Source: Armatimonadota bacterium (lineage in GTDB: Bacteria; Armatimonadota; UBA5829). From it: a DNA stretch of 64,000 nucleotides. Below, piece after piece: positions 1 through 8,724 of the stretch. Location: assembly GCA_039679645.1 (NCBI GenBank), contig JBDKUO010000020.1:1-64000 (forward strand), given 5' to 3'. Position 1 is the first letter of the stretch, and the number at the start of each line of letters is the position of its first letter. Position numbers and translations under genes: made by a program. The notes under the pieces are model-generated. The model saw only the letters and a program-made list of their open reading frames with translations, had not been told where the DNA came from and made no database searches.

Positions 1-43
1 CAAACCATAAATTGCATTGGAATTCATTTCACTCGCTGATCCT

Positions 44-75
44 TTCGCGTTTTCGCCCTTTCGTGTTTTCGCGAT
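44..75. repeat. Octamer tandem repeat, TTCG-type
   Basis: Four imperfect 8-base units, each beginning TTCG (TTCGCGTT, TTCGCCCT, TTCGTGTT, TTCGCGAT), lie in the gene-free stretch downstream of the peptidase gene. The reverse-complement form of the same octamer family recurs at 17691-17727 and 18730-18763. The rest of 1-160 shows no gene. Confidence 0.7.
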
Positions 76-160
76 TAGAGCAACCTGCCTAAATTTTGGT
101 TATTTCCGTAGATTTGACATACACACCCCAGCGCAGGTCAAATTCGCACATCGAAACTGT

Positions 161-1147
161 TTATCTCCACCAGTCATTGCCGAGCTGCCTGCGCATGGCT
201 TCGTCGAACTCCTCCTGCTCCCACTGTCTTGCGGCTTCGATCTTCTGTTTACGTCTGACAAAAAAAGCTATGATTGCAAGAATAGCCATAACAACCGGGA
301 TCACGCCCATCGCTATGCGTGTCAACTTAAGAGCATAGTATCGTTTTGTAACATGGGCTTCCCAACTATCTGTAAACGTGTTGGCTGTTTGACCTGTGGC
401 CTTCAGCATGGCCTTATCAAACGAGCCGGTAAGCGTAAGTTCTCTGAGCATAGTCTTAGGAGACGACTTACCGTGTTTTTTGACCATAAAGCGTATTGCG
501 GATGCCGATTCGGCATATGCAAGGTCCGACTTATCCTTTGGAAAGCGGTCCACAAAGTAAGAAAGAGGGATTAGAGCGCCGTCTGCCGCTGCGTTCGCTA
601 CGAGGGTGTTGTCGGCGTCAGGAAATTCCTCGGACTCATATTGCGCGAGACCCTCATTTGCCCATAGTGGAAACCGCGAAACGTTTCTGCAAAGAATTCT
701 GAATATTACCATGTGTGTGATCTCATGGTTTATTGTATCCGTTGGGGATGCGAATACACCACTGGCGTCGACTGAGATCACTTCCCGGCTGCTTGCTGTT
801 CCCACTGTAAACTTGCTGTCTTTCAACCCGCCTGCCTCTATAAATGAGTTGTGGGTGGGGTATATGTTGAGAACAAACGGCCTGTTCTTTTCAGGCTCAT
901 AGCCTAAATCATGGCTGATACGAATTAACGCTATGCGCGCTGTTTCGGACATAAGCTGCGGCAGATAAGGATCGGCGGGGTCATAATGAACGGTAAAGAA
1001 CTCCGTCTTCATCGTTTTTGACAGCGAGGTTTCTGCGCCGCGACTGTAGGCGTACGCCTGAGCCGGAGCCAACAGCGCCAATAATGCGAGGCAGGATGTT
1101 ATAATACGGTTCACAGTAATAACCGGCAGCAAAAGTCTATTTGTCAC
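161..1147 (-). CDS. Membrane-anchored gluzincin metallopeptidase (peptidase MA-like)
   Basis: A predicted exported zinc peptidase of 328 residues. An N-terminal hydrophobic signal segment (about residues 13-33, ending AQAYA) is followed by a gluzincin domain with HEITH at about 141-145 and the downstream helix NEGLAQY at about 164-170, whose Glu would be the third zinc ligand. A single membrane helix at about 278-298 is followed by a charged cytoplasmic-type tail, so the catalytic domain should face the periplasm or exterior. This is the usual layout of the peptidase MA / collagenase-like group. The start at 1147 is GTG without a clear ribosome binding site, and an internal GTG twelve codons on is possible. 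The substrate is unknown. The gene follows the HAD gene on the same strand with an 80-base gap. Confidence 0.8.
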   Translation of the reverse strand: MTNRLLLPVITVNRIITSCLALLALLAPAQAYAYSRGAETSLSKTMKTEFFTVHYDPADPYLPQLMSETARIALIRISHDLGYEPEKNRPFVLNIYPTHNSFIEAGGLKDSKFTVGTASSREVISVDASGVFASPTDTINHEITHMVIFRILCRNVSRFPLWANEGLAQYESEEFPDADNTLVANAAADGALIPLSYFVDRFPKDKSDLAYAESASAIRFMVKKHGKSSPKTMLRELTLTGSFDKAMLKATGQTANTFTDSWEAHVTKRYYALKLTRIAMGVIPVVMAILAIIAFFVRRKQKIEAARQWEQEEFDEAMRRQLGNDWWR

Positions 1148-1227
1148 TTACCCAATAATCGTCGGAAGGTTTTAGCCCCTCGTAAACAGCGGATTGCCTT
1201 GGAGCTGCCATCCAGCCTGCGGCAGTA

Positions 1228-1989
1228 TCACACCTCGATATCCGCAACAGAATCTACCACATTCATCGGCCTGTAAGGAAACTTGGTGATCATATCGCTG
1301 GTAGTGACGCCTGTAAGGACCATGATTGTGTCCATACCGCTTTCCATACCTGCCACAATGTCGGTGTCCATTCTATCGCCGACCATCACCGTCTCCTCGG
1401 AGTGTGCTCCCAAAAATCGAAGTGCGCTTCTCATCATCAACGGATTGGGCTTGCCGATAAAGTACGGCGCGATGCCGGTAGCTTTCTGCATAAGAGCGGC
1501 CATTGCGCCACATGCGGGCTCGATGCCCTTCTCACTCGGCCCGGACGGATCCGGGTTTGTGGCTATGAACCTTGCTCCGGCTGCCACAAGTCTCACTGCT
1601 TTGGATATGCGCTCGAAATTATAGTTTGTAGTCTCGCCGAGTACCACATAATCGGGGTCGCGTTCGGTCTGCAGATAGCCCACATCGTGCAGGGCTGAAG
1701 TCAGTCCTGCCTCACCTATAACATATGCCGATCCGTCGGGCATTTGAGTGTGCAAAAACTGCGCAGTTGCCATAGCTGCAGTAAACAGTCGATCGTGGGG
1801 GACATTGAGACCCACGAGCGAGAGCCTGTGCTGCAAATCACGCGGTGTATACATAGGGTTGTTTGTAAGCACAGCAAAACGGATATCATTACCAAGCAGC
1901 CGCTCAATAAACTGCTGAGCGCCGGGGATTGCAGAGCTTCCCCGCACCAGCACGCCGTCCATGTCCAGTAAATAGCTTTTTTTAACCAT
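1228..1989 (-). CDS. HAD-superfamily hydrolase, class IIA (NagD-like phosphatase)
   Basis: A cytoplasmic phosphatase of 253 residues with all HAD motifs: DMDGVLVRG near the start (two catalytic Asp), LTNNP (motif II), the conserved IGKPNP (motif III Lys) and [10 protein letters not shown] (motif IV acids). The large cap domain between motifs II and III is typical of class IIA enzymes such as NagD and p-nitrophenyl phosphatases, which act on nucleotide or sugar phosphates. I chose the ATG at 1989, which puts the first motif nine residues in as the family expects; an in-frame TTG at 2010 would add seven residues. Neither has a strong ribosome binding site. The physiological substrate cannot be read from the sequence. 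Confidence 0.88.
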   Translation of the reverse strand: MVKKSYLLDMDGVLVRGSSAIPGAQQFIERLLGNDIRFAVLTNNPMYTPRDLQHRLSLVGLNVPHDRLFTAAMATAQFLHTQMPDGSAYVIGEAGLTSALHDVGYLQTERDPDYVVLGETTNYNFERISKAVRLVAAGARFIATNPDPSGPSEKGIEPACGAMAALMQKATGIAPYFIGKPNPLMMRSALRFLGAHSEETVMVGDRMDTDIVAGMESGMDTIMVLTGVTTSDMITKFPYRPMNVVDSVADIEV

Positions 1990-2155
1990 ATTTAGTATTA
2001 TTAAGCGCAAGTATAGAAAAGACCTTCGGTGCGCTCAAAAAGAAGCTTATCGTTTTAGGTGCAACCCTGTATTTGTTGAGTGAATCTGCCAAATAAATTA
2101 TCAGTCCGATATTAATATTATTTTCAGGAACCCATGCTAATGTCGGCAGAGGTAT

Positions 2156-2161
2156 TATAAT
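2156..2161 (+). promoter_or_regulatory. Putative -10 element for the Ig-repeat gene
   Basis: A perfect TATAAT lies 45 bases upstream of the ATG at 2207. No convincing -35 is seen at the right spacing. The following leader ends in a good ribosome binding site (CAGGAGGATACA-ATG). Confidence 0.4.
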
Positions 2162-2206
2162 CGCAAGAACCTCAGCTTTGTCTGCAATATAAATCAGGAG
2201 GATACA

Positions 2207-4234
2207 ATGAGTGTAAAGGCAATTACAGGAAAATTTGCCTCCAGGTTATCGTTAGCGCTTGTGATTGTTATGGTCTTGTCGATCATAACTCCAATATACG
2301 CGACCGAGGGTGCAAAATCAACCCAATCGGTGGCAATTTCAAGCTTTACCGATACTGCCGGAAACCTCTATATCAATGCCGGAAGAGGAGAGGGCATTCA
2401 TGTCGGCTCTAAAGGCAGCATAGTACAAAACGGAATGAAAGTTGCCGACTACGAAGTCGTGCAGGTCAATTGGGGCATATCCAGAATTGCGATTTCCAAC
2501 CGTGCCGAAGGAACGACAATACGCGCAGGCGACGAAGCTCCGATTACAAGCATCCCTCAAGTCAAAAAGAAATCCTCCAAATTCAAAAAATGGATATGGT
2601 GGGCGCTGGGCATCGGTCTGGCAACATATCTGCTTACCAGAAATCACGGCGGCGGCAGCTCGGACAGCGGCACCGGGATCACTCTCAAAGCCGAAAAGAC
2701 TACCAGTTACAGCGACACAAATGGCGACAGCAGCGTTGTTACTATAACCGCCGCCATTAGAGACGCGAACGGAGACCTGGTCACTGATGGCACAAGGGTC
2801 GATTTCTCATCTACAGTCGGCACGCTCAATCATACGACGACTGTGACATCGGGTGGAATCGCAACCGCAACGCTGACCGGCAAGACAACGGACAACAATG
2901 CTGTAGTTAAAGTCACATGTAATGGCTCGACAGCAAGCACAACAGTTTCCTTTGGGGTCAGTATCAAGCTGGAGGTAAGCCCCGCTACAATTCAAATAAC
3001 AAATGGCGGCGGCACCGCAACTTCATCTACGATCAAGGCAACCTGCTCCGACGCACAGGGCAACGCGGCGACCAGCGGCACCGTGAAATTCACTGCAAGC
3101 GTAGGAACGCTCAGCAATGACAGCGTCTCAATATCCAGCGGTGTGGCGACCACAACTCTTACCAGCACTAAGGCCGGCAGTTCCACTATAACGGCGACAT
3201 GGTCGGGCACTTCAGCGACCGATACAGTCAAAGTTACGGCGGGGCCGCCTTATTCCATCAGCCTCAGCAGCGGTAGCAGCAGCCTTTCATGCGACGGTAA
3301 CTCTAATGCTGCAATAACCGCGACCGTTAAGGATTCCGGTGGAAACCTTGTTACCGACGGCACTGTTGTGAACTTCAGTGTGGCGACGGACAGCAGCGGA
3401 GGAGTAAACGGCAGCATTACCTCGCAATCGGAGACTTCAAATGGAATCGCCACAGCATCGCTGGTCACAAAAGACTCAAGCGGCAACAAGAGCACACCGG
3501 GCACTGCAACCGTCACGGCTGCCGTCGCGTCCAGTCAGTCAGGCGACGTGCCTGCGCCAGCTTCCGGCTCCGGTGTCAGTGCTACAACCACTGTAAAGTT
3601 CGTGTCGAGCGAAGTCGGAAGTGTAAGTGTGAGCGCAGATAAAACAAATATCAGAGGTCTGGATATTGTCGGCAACACAACTACCCTGACGGCAATTGTC
3701 GCCAATACGCAAGGGGACGCAGTTCCCGATGGCACGGCAGTCACGTTTACGGCGACCCATGGCATGATCTCCAATACCACTACGACAACAAATGGCAAAG
3801 CTACCGCAACACTGACCTCGAACGCAAGCGGTGGAGACGGCAACGTGACAGTGACCGCAACAGCGGGCAGCATTACAAGCAGTTCCGTGACGGTGATTTT
3901 CTCCGGGGCCCCCGCCACAGCCAACTGCAGCGTCGAAATATCGCCCGATACGCTGGCAAGCTCCGGTGGACAAGCGGTGATTACGGTCACAGCCAAGGAT
4001 ATAAACGGCCACGCAATGGTTGATGGCACGGAAGTCACATCTGCAACCAGCAAGGGCACATTGTTGTCCTCAACTGCTCAGACAAGTGACGGCATGGCCA
4101 CATTCACGCTCTCGACAAGCACTGACTCCGTCACCCCGACTGAAGCGGGAGCAGGCACAGTGACCGTTACGATACCTGCCGGCGGAGCAGGCTCTAGTGT
4201 GACACTTACGGCCAGTTTCGAAGTCCTAAAATAG
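2207..4234 (+). CDS. Cell-surface protein with tandem Big_1/invasin-type Ig domains
   Basis: A 675-residue exported protein. A signal peptide (about 1-33) is followed by a small beta-rich domain at about 45-110 (GRGEGIHVGSKGSIV) that resembles the C-terminal domain of FlgT-like proteins. A hydrophobic helix at about 128-143 (WIWWALGIGLATYLLT) comes next. From about 160 to the end come five Ig-like repeats marked by the Big_1 signature D-x-x-G-x-x-V-x-DGT-x-V, a Ser/Thr/Gly-rich beta sandwich seen in invasins and intimins. AGGAGG sits correctly before the ATG. The next gene, an LptD-like protein, carries the same domain and follows after a hairpin, so the two may form an envelope or adhesion unit. 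The role is inferred only from domain type. Confidence 0.8.
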   Translation: MSVKAITGKFASRLSLALVIVMVLSIITPIYATEGAKSTQSVAISSFTDTAGNLYINAGRGEGIHVGSKGSIVQNGMKVADYEVVQVNWGISRIAISNRAEGTTIRAGDEAPITSIPQVKKKSSKFKKWIWWALGIGLATYLLTRNHGGGSSDSGTGITLKAEKTTSYSDTNGDSSVVTITAAIRDANGDLVTDGTRVDFSSTVGTLNHTTTVTSGGIATATLTGKTTDNNAVVKVTCNGSTASTTVSFGVSIKLEVSPATIQITNGGGTATSSTIKATCSDAQGNAATSGTVKFTASVGTLSNDSVSISSGVATTTLTSTKAGSSTITATWSGTSATDTVKVTAGPPYSISLSSGSSSLSCDGNSNAAITATVKDSGGNLVTDGTVVNFSVATDSSGGVNGSITSQSETSNGIATASLVTKDSSGNKSTPGTATVTAAVASSQSGDVPAPASGSGVSATTTVKFVSSEVGSVSVSADKTNIRGLDIVGNTTTLTAIVANTQGDAVPDGTAVTFTATHGMISNTTTTTNGKATATLTSNASGGDGNVTVTATAGSITSSSVTVIFSGAPATANCSVEISPDTLASSGGQAVITVTAKDINGHAMVDGTEVTSATSKGTLLSSTAQTSDGMATFTLSTSTDSVTPTEAGAGTVTVTIPAGGAGSSVTLTASFEVLK

Positions 4235-4240
4235 CAACCA

Positions 4241-4276
4241 AGAATATCGAGGCCCGCAACCGGGCCTCGATATTCT
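4241..4276 (+). terminator. Perfect 16-bp inverted repeat between surface genes
   Basis: Arms 4241-4256 and 4261-4276 are perfectly complementary around a CAAC loop. There is no downstream T-run (ATTAAAG follows), so it may be a factor-dependent or partial terminator, or an mRNA stabilising hairpin, between the two Big_1 genes. Confidence 0.6.
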
Positions 4277-4293
4277 ATTAAAGAGAGGCGCAA

Positions 4294-6321
4294 GTGTCAT
4301 CCTTCAGGGTCGCTATATTCTTGCTGATAGGGCTGGCTTTGTTGACTCCACTGCAAGCCGGTGCGGCTGTTTTCGTCTCAGTTGAAGCAAATCCGTCAAT
4401 AATCCCGGCTGACGGCAAGAGCCATTCGCAAGTCCTTGTTACAATCCTCGATTCCAATGGCGCGCCGGTCTCTGACGGCACCGAGGTGCGTCTGACGACC
4501 TCAGCGGGCGATATAACCGCAGCAGTCTATACATCCGGCGGTCGCGCCGTCGGTATTTTGACCTCCGCACAGTGTCCTCAGATCGCAGTCATAAACGCGA
4601 TAGCAAACGGCGGATCGGCCTCGGCTCAAGTTGAGTTCTCGTCTTCAGCCGGTTACGAGGAGGCAACCGCAAGCGCCAGAGCAATCCGTATGGAAGGCGG
4701 ATCGCTTGCATATTGTGTGGACAAAGACACAGTGCTTGCAAGCAGCGGAGTGACTATTGAGTATATGGGTCTAACTATAAAGGCCAACGCTGCTCAGGTG
4801 TCTCAGAAGTCGGGTCGAATCCTCGCTCAAGGTGACGTGACTGTCAGTAAAGGCGATACAAGCGTAAGAGCCGATGCTCTTATATGCAATACTCAAAATG
4901 ACACTATTCGCCTGCTCGGCACAGACGATAAAAGCGGAGACAAAACGTATGATATTGCGCTTGAACCGGTAGGTTCAAAAGAGACCGACGGTGATCCCGG
5001 ATTTGTGCCGCTGTCGGATGTGGACGGTAAAACATGGATAGTATCCTCAAGACTCGTCTTGATCCCGCGCGATAAGATATTGTTTTTCAAAGCCTCCATA
5101 TATGTGGGCCGGGCGGAGATCCTCAAGGTGCCTTATTATTCCTACAGCTATGAGAAGCGAGAGTCCATCCTTCAACAGGTTCGTTATACTTCCGATGATG
5201 GGATGCTCGTGGACCTGCCTCTGTATTATCAGATGTCCGATTCGGCGACCGGCGCGCTCAAGCTTCGCTATGCGGCGGACGGCAGCGATACAGGCGGTTA
5301 CACCAGGCCCAGAAAGGGTCTGAGTCTGGGTCTGGACCAGGATTATTCTATGGGTGAGAGCGGGCAGGGCAGAGTTTTCATCGACTCGGTCGGCAACTCA
5401 TCTCAAGCGCTGGAGGTCTCACATCACTTGGAGTTCGGTTCGCTGCTGACCGGCGGCAGGGCAGACATATCGACTCGCTATCAACCGTCTTCTACCTATG
5501 CCAAAAATATATATTACACGACGCTCAATGTGGCTGGCAGCATGAGCAGATACAATTATTCACTCACCGGATACTTCGGGGGCAGCAGTGTCCGGGAATA
5601 TGTTGATAATTGCCTTGAATATGTGGGGCAGTCAAACTGCACCGTAAAGGCAGTGTTCAGTCCTGCGGCCTTCAAGAGTAGTGGCAGACCATCACCCAGT
5701 TACGCCCTGGGCTACGGCACTCTCTGGACTGAATCCGACGAGGCTACATCTTCCTGTCTTTATCAATCGTTTGGGCTCAGATACAATCGCGCTGAGTCGG
5801 GGGATGGCAGATTCAGAACGGGCTTTGAGGCGATAACGGCTTTGACAATGACGGCCGATGCGGATATGGGCGCAAGCCTGAGAGCGGGCCCGACCCTGCG
5901 GCGCATATGGAATGGCGGCAATGCGTCCATCGGTTATACTCTAAATGCCATGAGCGGCACCACTGAGAGTATTTCAACCCAAGGTGTGCATCAGCTTATA
6001 TGCAGCCTGTTTTTGAGCGGGGGCAAGTGGAATTCCAACTCATCAGCGGGCTATGGGTTGGACTCAAGACGCTTGAGCCTTATTTCAAACCTCAACTTGC
6101 GTCCGTCAAAGAATTGGCGGGCAAGGTGCAGTTATAACCTCTATAGCTATGCTTACAGTCTCAATGATATCGGCTATCGCTATATAAATTCGTATCTGAA
6201 GGTTGGTCTGTACCACCCGTTGGGGCCGTATGAGATCGGCATCGCCTGGTCTCCGGACGGCCAAAACTACGGTATCGACAAAGACAAGCGGTTCTGGCTT
6301 GAGTTAGGCGGCAAATCTTGA
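4294..6321 (+). CDS. LptD/OstA-like outer-membrane protein with N-terminal Big_1 domain
   Basis: A 675-residue protein beginning with GTG behind AAAGAGAGGCGCAA. A signal peptide (about 1-25) is followed by a Big_1 Ig domain at about 28-115 (DGKSHSQVLVTILDSNG, SDGTEVRL). An OstA/LptD N-terminal beta-jellyroll follows at about 140-225 (GLTIKANAAQVSQKSG, ILAQGDVTVSKGD). The rest, about 260-675, is an aromatic-rich alternating pattern typical of an outer-membrane beta-barrel and is compatible with the LptD barrel. In the known pathway LptD inserts lipopolysaccharide into the outer leaflet. An Ig domain ahead of the jellyroll is not part of the classical architecture. No lptE or other lpt gene is in view. 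It could instead be another OstA-domain porin. Confidence 0.72.
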   Translation: MSSFRVAIFLLIGLALLTPLQAGAAVFVSVEANPSIIPADGKSHSQVLVTILDSNGAPVSDGTEVRLTTSAGDITAAVYTSGGRAVGILTSAQCPQIAVINAIANGGSASAQVEFSSSAGYEEATASARAIRMEGGSLAYCVDKDTVLASSGVTIEYMGLTIKANAAQVSQKSGRILAQGDVTVSKGDTSVRADALICNTQNDTIRLLGTDDKSGDKTYDIALEPVGSKETDGDPGFVPLSDVDGKTWIVSSRLVLIPRDKILFFKASIYVGRAEILKVPYYSYSYEKRESILQQVRYTSDDGMLVDLPLYYQMSDSATGALKLRYAADGSDTGGYTRPRKGLSLGLDQDYSMGESGQGRVFIDSVGNSSQALEVSHHLEFGSLLTGGRADISTRYQPSSTYAKNIYYTTLNVAGSMSRYNYSLTGYFGGSSVREYVDNCLEYVGQSNCTVKAVFSPAAFKSSGRPSPSYALGYGTLWTESDEATSSCLYQSFGLRYNRAESGDGRFRTGFEAITALTMTADADMGASLRAGPTLRRIWNGGNASIGYTLNAMSGTTESISTQGVHQLICSLFLSGGKWNSNSSAGYGLDSRRLSLISNLNLRPSKNWRARCSYNLYSYAYSLNDIGYRYINSYLKVGLYHPLGPYEIGIAWSPDGQNYGIDKDKRFWLELGGKS

Positions 6322-6334
6322 GCACAGGCACAAA

Positions 6335-6369
6335 AAAAGAGTGAACCGCCCAACGGCAGCCACTCTTTT
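6335..6369. terminator. Convergent terminator hairpin
   Basis: Arms AAAAGAGTG (6335-6343) and CACTCTTTT (6361-6369) lie between the end of the LptD-like gene and the end of the opposing zinc-ribbon gene. A/T tracts on both sides suit termination in both directions. Confidence 0.7.
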
Positions 6370-6393
6370 GTAGTTGCATATTTTGTTCCGCGA

Positions 6394-6729
6394 TTACTTT
6401 TTAGCTTCTTCCATCGCATCCATAATTTCGCGAAGGCTGTTTGTTTTCTCAAGCTCAAAGTGGGCGTCGATGCACTCATAAATGTCTATCCGACCCATCT
6501 TCTCAAACCTGGGCTTTTCCTCCGGCTTGAGCTCGCTCGGGATATCGTTCAGGATTCCATCTTCCCAGTCTTCCTGCTTAACAAACTGCTCACCGAGCTT
6601 CTTGCAGCGTGAACAGCGAAACTTAACATAGACAAAGCTGGGACCTATTAGGCGAAGATAATAGCCTGTTTGCATTACATCCTTAGCAAGTACACGCTGC
6701 CCGCAGTTGCATTTGATCGCGGTTTTCAT
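6394..6729 (-). CDS. Small zinc-ribbon-like protein, function unknown
   Basis: A 111-residue soluble protein. Four cysteines in two knuckles (CNC at 7-9 and CSRC at 39-42) frame a beta-rich stretch and suggest a zinc ribbon. The C-terminal half is acidic and helical. The start at 6729 is preferred over the upstream in-frame ATG at 6759 because GGAGGTG lies 9-10 bases before it. I do not recognise a named family. It stands alone, facing the Lrp regulator across a spacer with a good promoter for the latter. Confidence 0.7.
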   Translation of the reverse strand: MKTAIKCNCGQRVLAKDVMQTGYYLRLIGPSFVYVKFRCSRCKKLGEQFVKQEDWEDGILNDIPSELKPEEKPRFEKMGRIDIYECIDAHFELEKTNSLREIMDAMEEAKK

Positions 6730-6915
6730 TGTCTGAGCACACCTCCATGTTCTGTCCATATTCCGAAGTCAGCTTCATAAAGAACAGGAGAACTATCACT
6801 GGAATGGATAATTACATTTTTATTATATCACGCTAATCCGCCATTGCCAACTGAGCGGAAACAGGTTTTATATATTTCTGGGGTCGAGTCTGGTAAGAGG
6901 CGCAAATTTCGGACA

Positions 6916-6945
6916 TTGACGCTGACACGCCATCAGTGGTATATT
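6916..6945 (+). promoter_or_regulatory. Sigma-70-type promoter of the Lrp gene
   Basis: TTGACG (6916-6921) and TATATT (6940-6945) are separated by 18 bases, about 28 bases before the ATG at 6974. Matches to consensus are 5/6 and 5/6. Confidence 0.65.
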
Positions 6946-6973
6946 TTGATCAATATAAGAATAAGGAAGAGCT

Positions 6974-7459
6974 ATGGACAAGCAGATACTGAAGATTCTT
7001 GAGCGTGATGCCCGTACCTCCCCGGCGCAAATGGCCGTGATGCTGGGCAAGACCGAGGAGGAGATCGAAAAATCCATCAAGCAGATGGAGGAAGCCGGCA
7101 TCATCAGGCATTATAAGGCAGTCGTCGACTGGGAAAAGACGGGTAAAGAGCAGGTCTTTGCGTTTATAGACGTGCGGGTGAGCCCGTCGCGCGGGGTCGG
7201 TTTCGACGATGTCGCCAGACGGGTCTACAAGTATCCTGAAGTCCATTCGGTATATCTGGTCTCGGGCGACTACGATCTGAGAGTTGTCGTCGAAGGCAAG
7301 ACCATGCGCGATGTCGCGTTCTTTGTCGCGGAGAAGCTCTCCACGCTTGAGGGAGTCCTTTCCACTAAGTCCAGCTTCCTTCTTAAGAAGTACAAGATGG
7401 ACGGAGACATATTCGAAGAACCCGCCGCAGCAGAAGACAGACTGGCCGTCGCTCCATAA
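6974..7459 (+). CDS. Lrp/AsnC-family transcriptional regulator
   Basis: 161 residues. The N-terminal winged helix-turn-helix (MDKQILKILERDARTSPAQ, then a recognition helix around 26-40) is followed by an RAM/AsnC ligand-binding domain at about 60-140 with the typical VFAFIDVRVSP and LVSGDYDLRVVVEG strands. Members bind amino acids and regulate amino-acid metabolism as dimers or octamers. The gene has its own promoter and is followed after 78 bases by an aminotransferase in the same direction, which is probably its partner and target. AAGGAAGAGCT precedes the ATG. The C-terminal 15 residues are a loose acidic/Ala tail. Confidence 0.92.
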   Translation: MDKQILKILERDARTSPAQMAVMLGKTEEEIEKSIKQMEEAGIIRHYKAVVDWEKTGKEQVFAFIDVRVSPSRGVGFDDVARRVYKYPEVHSVYLVSGDYDLRVVVEGKTMRDVAFFVAEKLSTLEGVLSTKSSFLLKKYKMDGDIFEEPAAAEDRLAVAP

Positions 7460-7465
7460 GTCGCT

Positions 7466-7512
7466 CATCAGTTGTCGGCGCTCGATCGTCAGCAGGCAAC
7501 TGATGATCGAGC
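7466..7512 (+). promoter_or_regulatory. Alternative RNA hairpins between lrp-like and aminotransferase genes
   Basis: CATCAGTTG (7466-7474) pairs with CAACTGATG (7497-7505), and GCTCGATC (7480-7487) pairs with GATCGAGC (7505-7512). The two stems cross, so they form either a pseudoknot or two mutually exclusive folds. The second stem ends about 25 bases before the aminotransferase ATG. A role in translational or transcriptional tuning is an inference. Confidence 0.45.
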
Positions 7513-7537
7513 ACACAAGAAACTGAGAGAGGCAAGA

Positions 7538-8695
7538 ATGAAACCAATATCCAAAGTGGTTAGCCAGACACCTGCGTCCGGAATACGCAGGTTCTTTGAT
7601 ATAGTATCCCAGATGCAGGACGTCATTTCGCTGGGCGTAGGTGAGCCCGATTTCGACACCCCGTGGCGAATAACCGAGGCCTGCATCTACTCGCTCGAAC
7701 GAGGCAAGACTCACTACACCTCCAACTACGGCGCCATCGAACTGCGACGGGCTATCGCCGACTATCTGCGCAAGCACGAATACCTTACATATAATCCAGA
7801 CAATCAAATTCTGATTACTGTAGGCGTCAGCGAGGGTATGGACCTTGCCATGCGCGCTATCTTAAACCCCGGCGACGAAGTGATAATACCCGAACCCTGC
7901 TTTGTGGCGTATAAGCCGTGCGTCAGCTTTGCGGGCGGCGTGCCCGTTCCGGTCTGCTCTTACATGGAGGACGGATTTGCAGTAAAACCCGAGCAGATTG
8001 AGGCCGCAGTCACTCCCAAAACAAAAGCTATCTGGATCAGCTACCCGACCAACCCCACAGGCGGAGTGGCATCGCGTGATACTCTGGAGCAGATCGTTAA
8101 AATAGCAGTCAAGCATGATCTATATATAATCTCCGACGAGATATATGACCGCCTCACCTACGATGGACGTCATACGTGCGTGCCGACCATTCCCGGAGCC
8201 TATGAGCGCACGATCCTGCTCAACGGTTTTTCCAAAGCATACGCAATGACAGGATGGCGGATCGGTTACGCATGCGGCGCGCCGGATATAATCGAAGCGA
8301 TGATGAAGATCCATCAATACGGTATGATGTGCGCGCCGGTAATGGCCCAGGTCGCCGCTCTGGAAGCTATCAAGAACGGCTATGAAGACAGCGAGAGCAT
8401 GATCGAGCAGTACAGTCAGCGCAGACGGGTGATAGTCAAGGGTCTCAACGATGCAGGTCTTGGCTGTCTGATGCCCAGAGGAGCATTTTACGTGTTTCCA
8501 TCCATTAAGGAAACCGGCTTGAGTTCTGAAGAGTTCGCTGAACGGCTCCTGTTTGAAGAAAAAGTGGCCGTTGTGCCGGGAAATGCTTTTGGTGAATGCG
8601 GAGAAGGCCATATCCGGTGCTCGTACGCGACTTCTATAGAAAAGATCGAGATAGCAATCGAACGTATTGCGCGTTTCGTGTGTAAATTGAAATAA
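7538..8695 (+). CDS. PLP-dependent aminotransferase, class I/II (aspartate-type)
   Basis: 385 residues, fold-type I. It shows the N-terminal substrate-gate motif (VISLGVGEPDFDTP), the NPTGG loop, DEIYDRLTYDG (the PLP-ring Asp and Tyr) and SKAYAMTGWRIGY with the Schiff-base Lys at about residue 233. The C-terminal Arg needed for the substrate carboxylate is in HIRCSYA. The ATG at 7538 follows GAGAGGCAAG and matches the family N-terminus better than the upstream TTG at 7472. Family members transfer amino groups between aspartate, aromatic or branched amino acids and 2-oxoglutarate; exact specificity is not readable. It is paired with the Lrp-type regulator upstream. Confidence 0.93.
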   Translation: MKPISKVVSQTPASGIRRFFDIVSQMQDVISLGVGEPDFDTPWRITEACIYSLERGKTHYTSNYGAIELRRAIADYLRKHEYLTYNPDNQILITVGVSEGMDLAMRAILNPGDEVIIPEPCFVAYKPCVSFAGGVPVPVCSYMEDGFAVKPEQIEAAVTPKTKAIWISYPTNPTGGVASRDTLEQIVKIAVKHDLYIISDEIYDRLTYDGRHTCVPTIPGAYERTILLNGFSKAYAMTGWRIGYACGAPDIIEAMMKIHQYGMMCAPVMAQVAALEAIKNGYEDSESMIEQYSQRRRVIVKGLNDAGLGCLMPRGAFYVFPSIKETGLSSEEFAERLLFEEKVAVVPGNAFGECGEGHIRCSYATSIEKIEIAIERIARFVCKLK

Positions 8696-8724
8696 TGTCT
8701 GTCATAATTAAGGAAGTCTTGGAT

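Noticed and set aside
17-574. Open frame at the left edge
   Set aside because: It overlaps the peptidase gene on the other strand and has no domain or ribosome binding site.
3535-4059. Open frames on the minus strand of the Ig-repeat gene
   Set aside because: Val/Ala-rich low-complexity translation mirrors the repeated Thr/Ser/Gly codons of the real gene.
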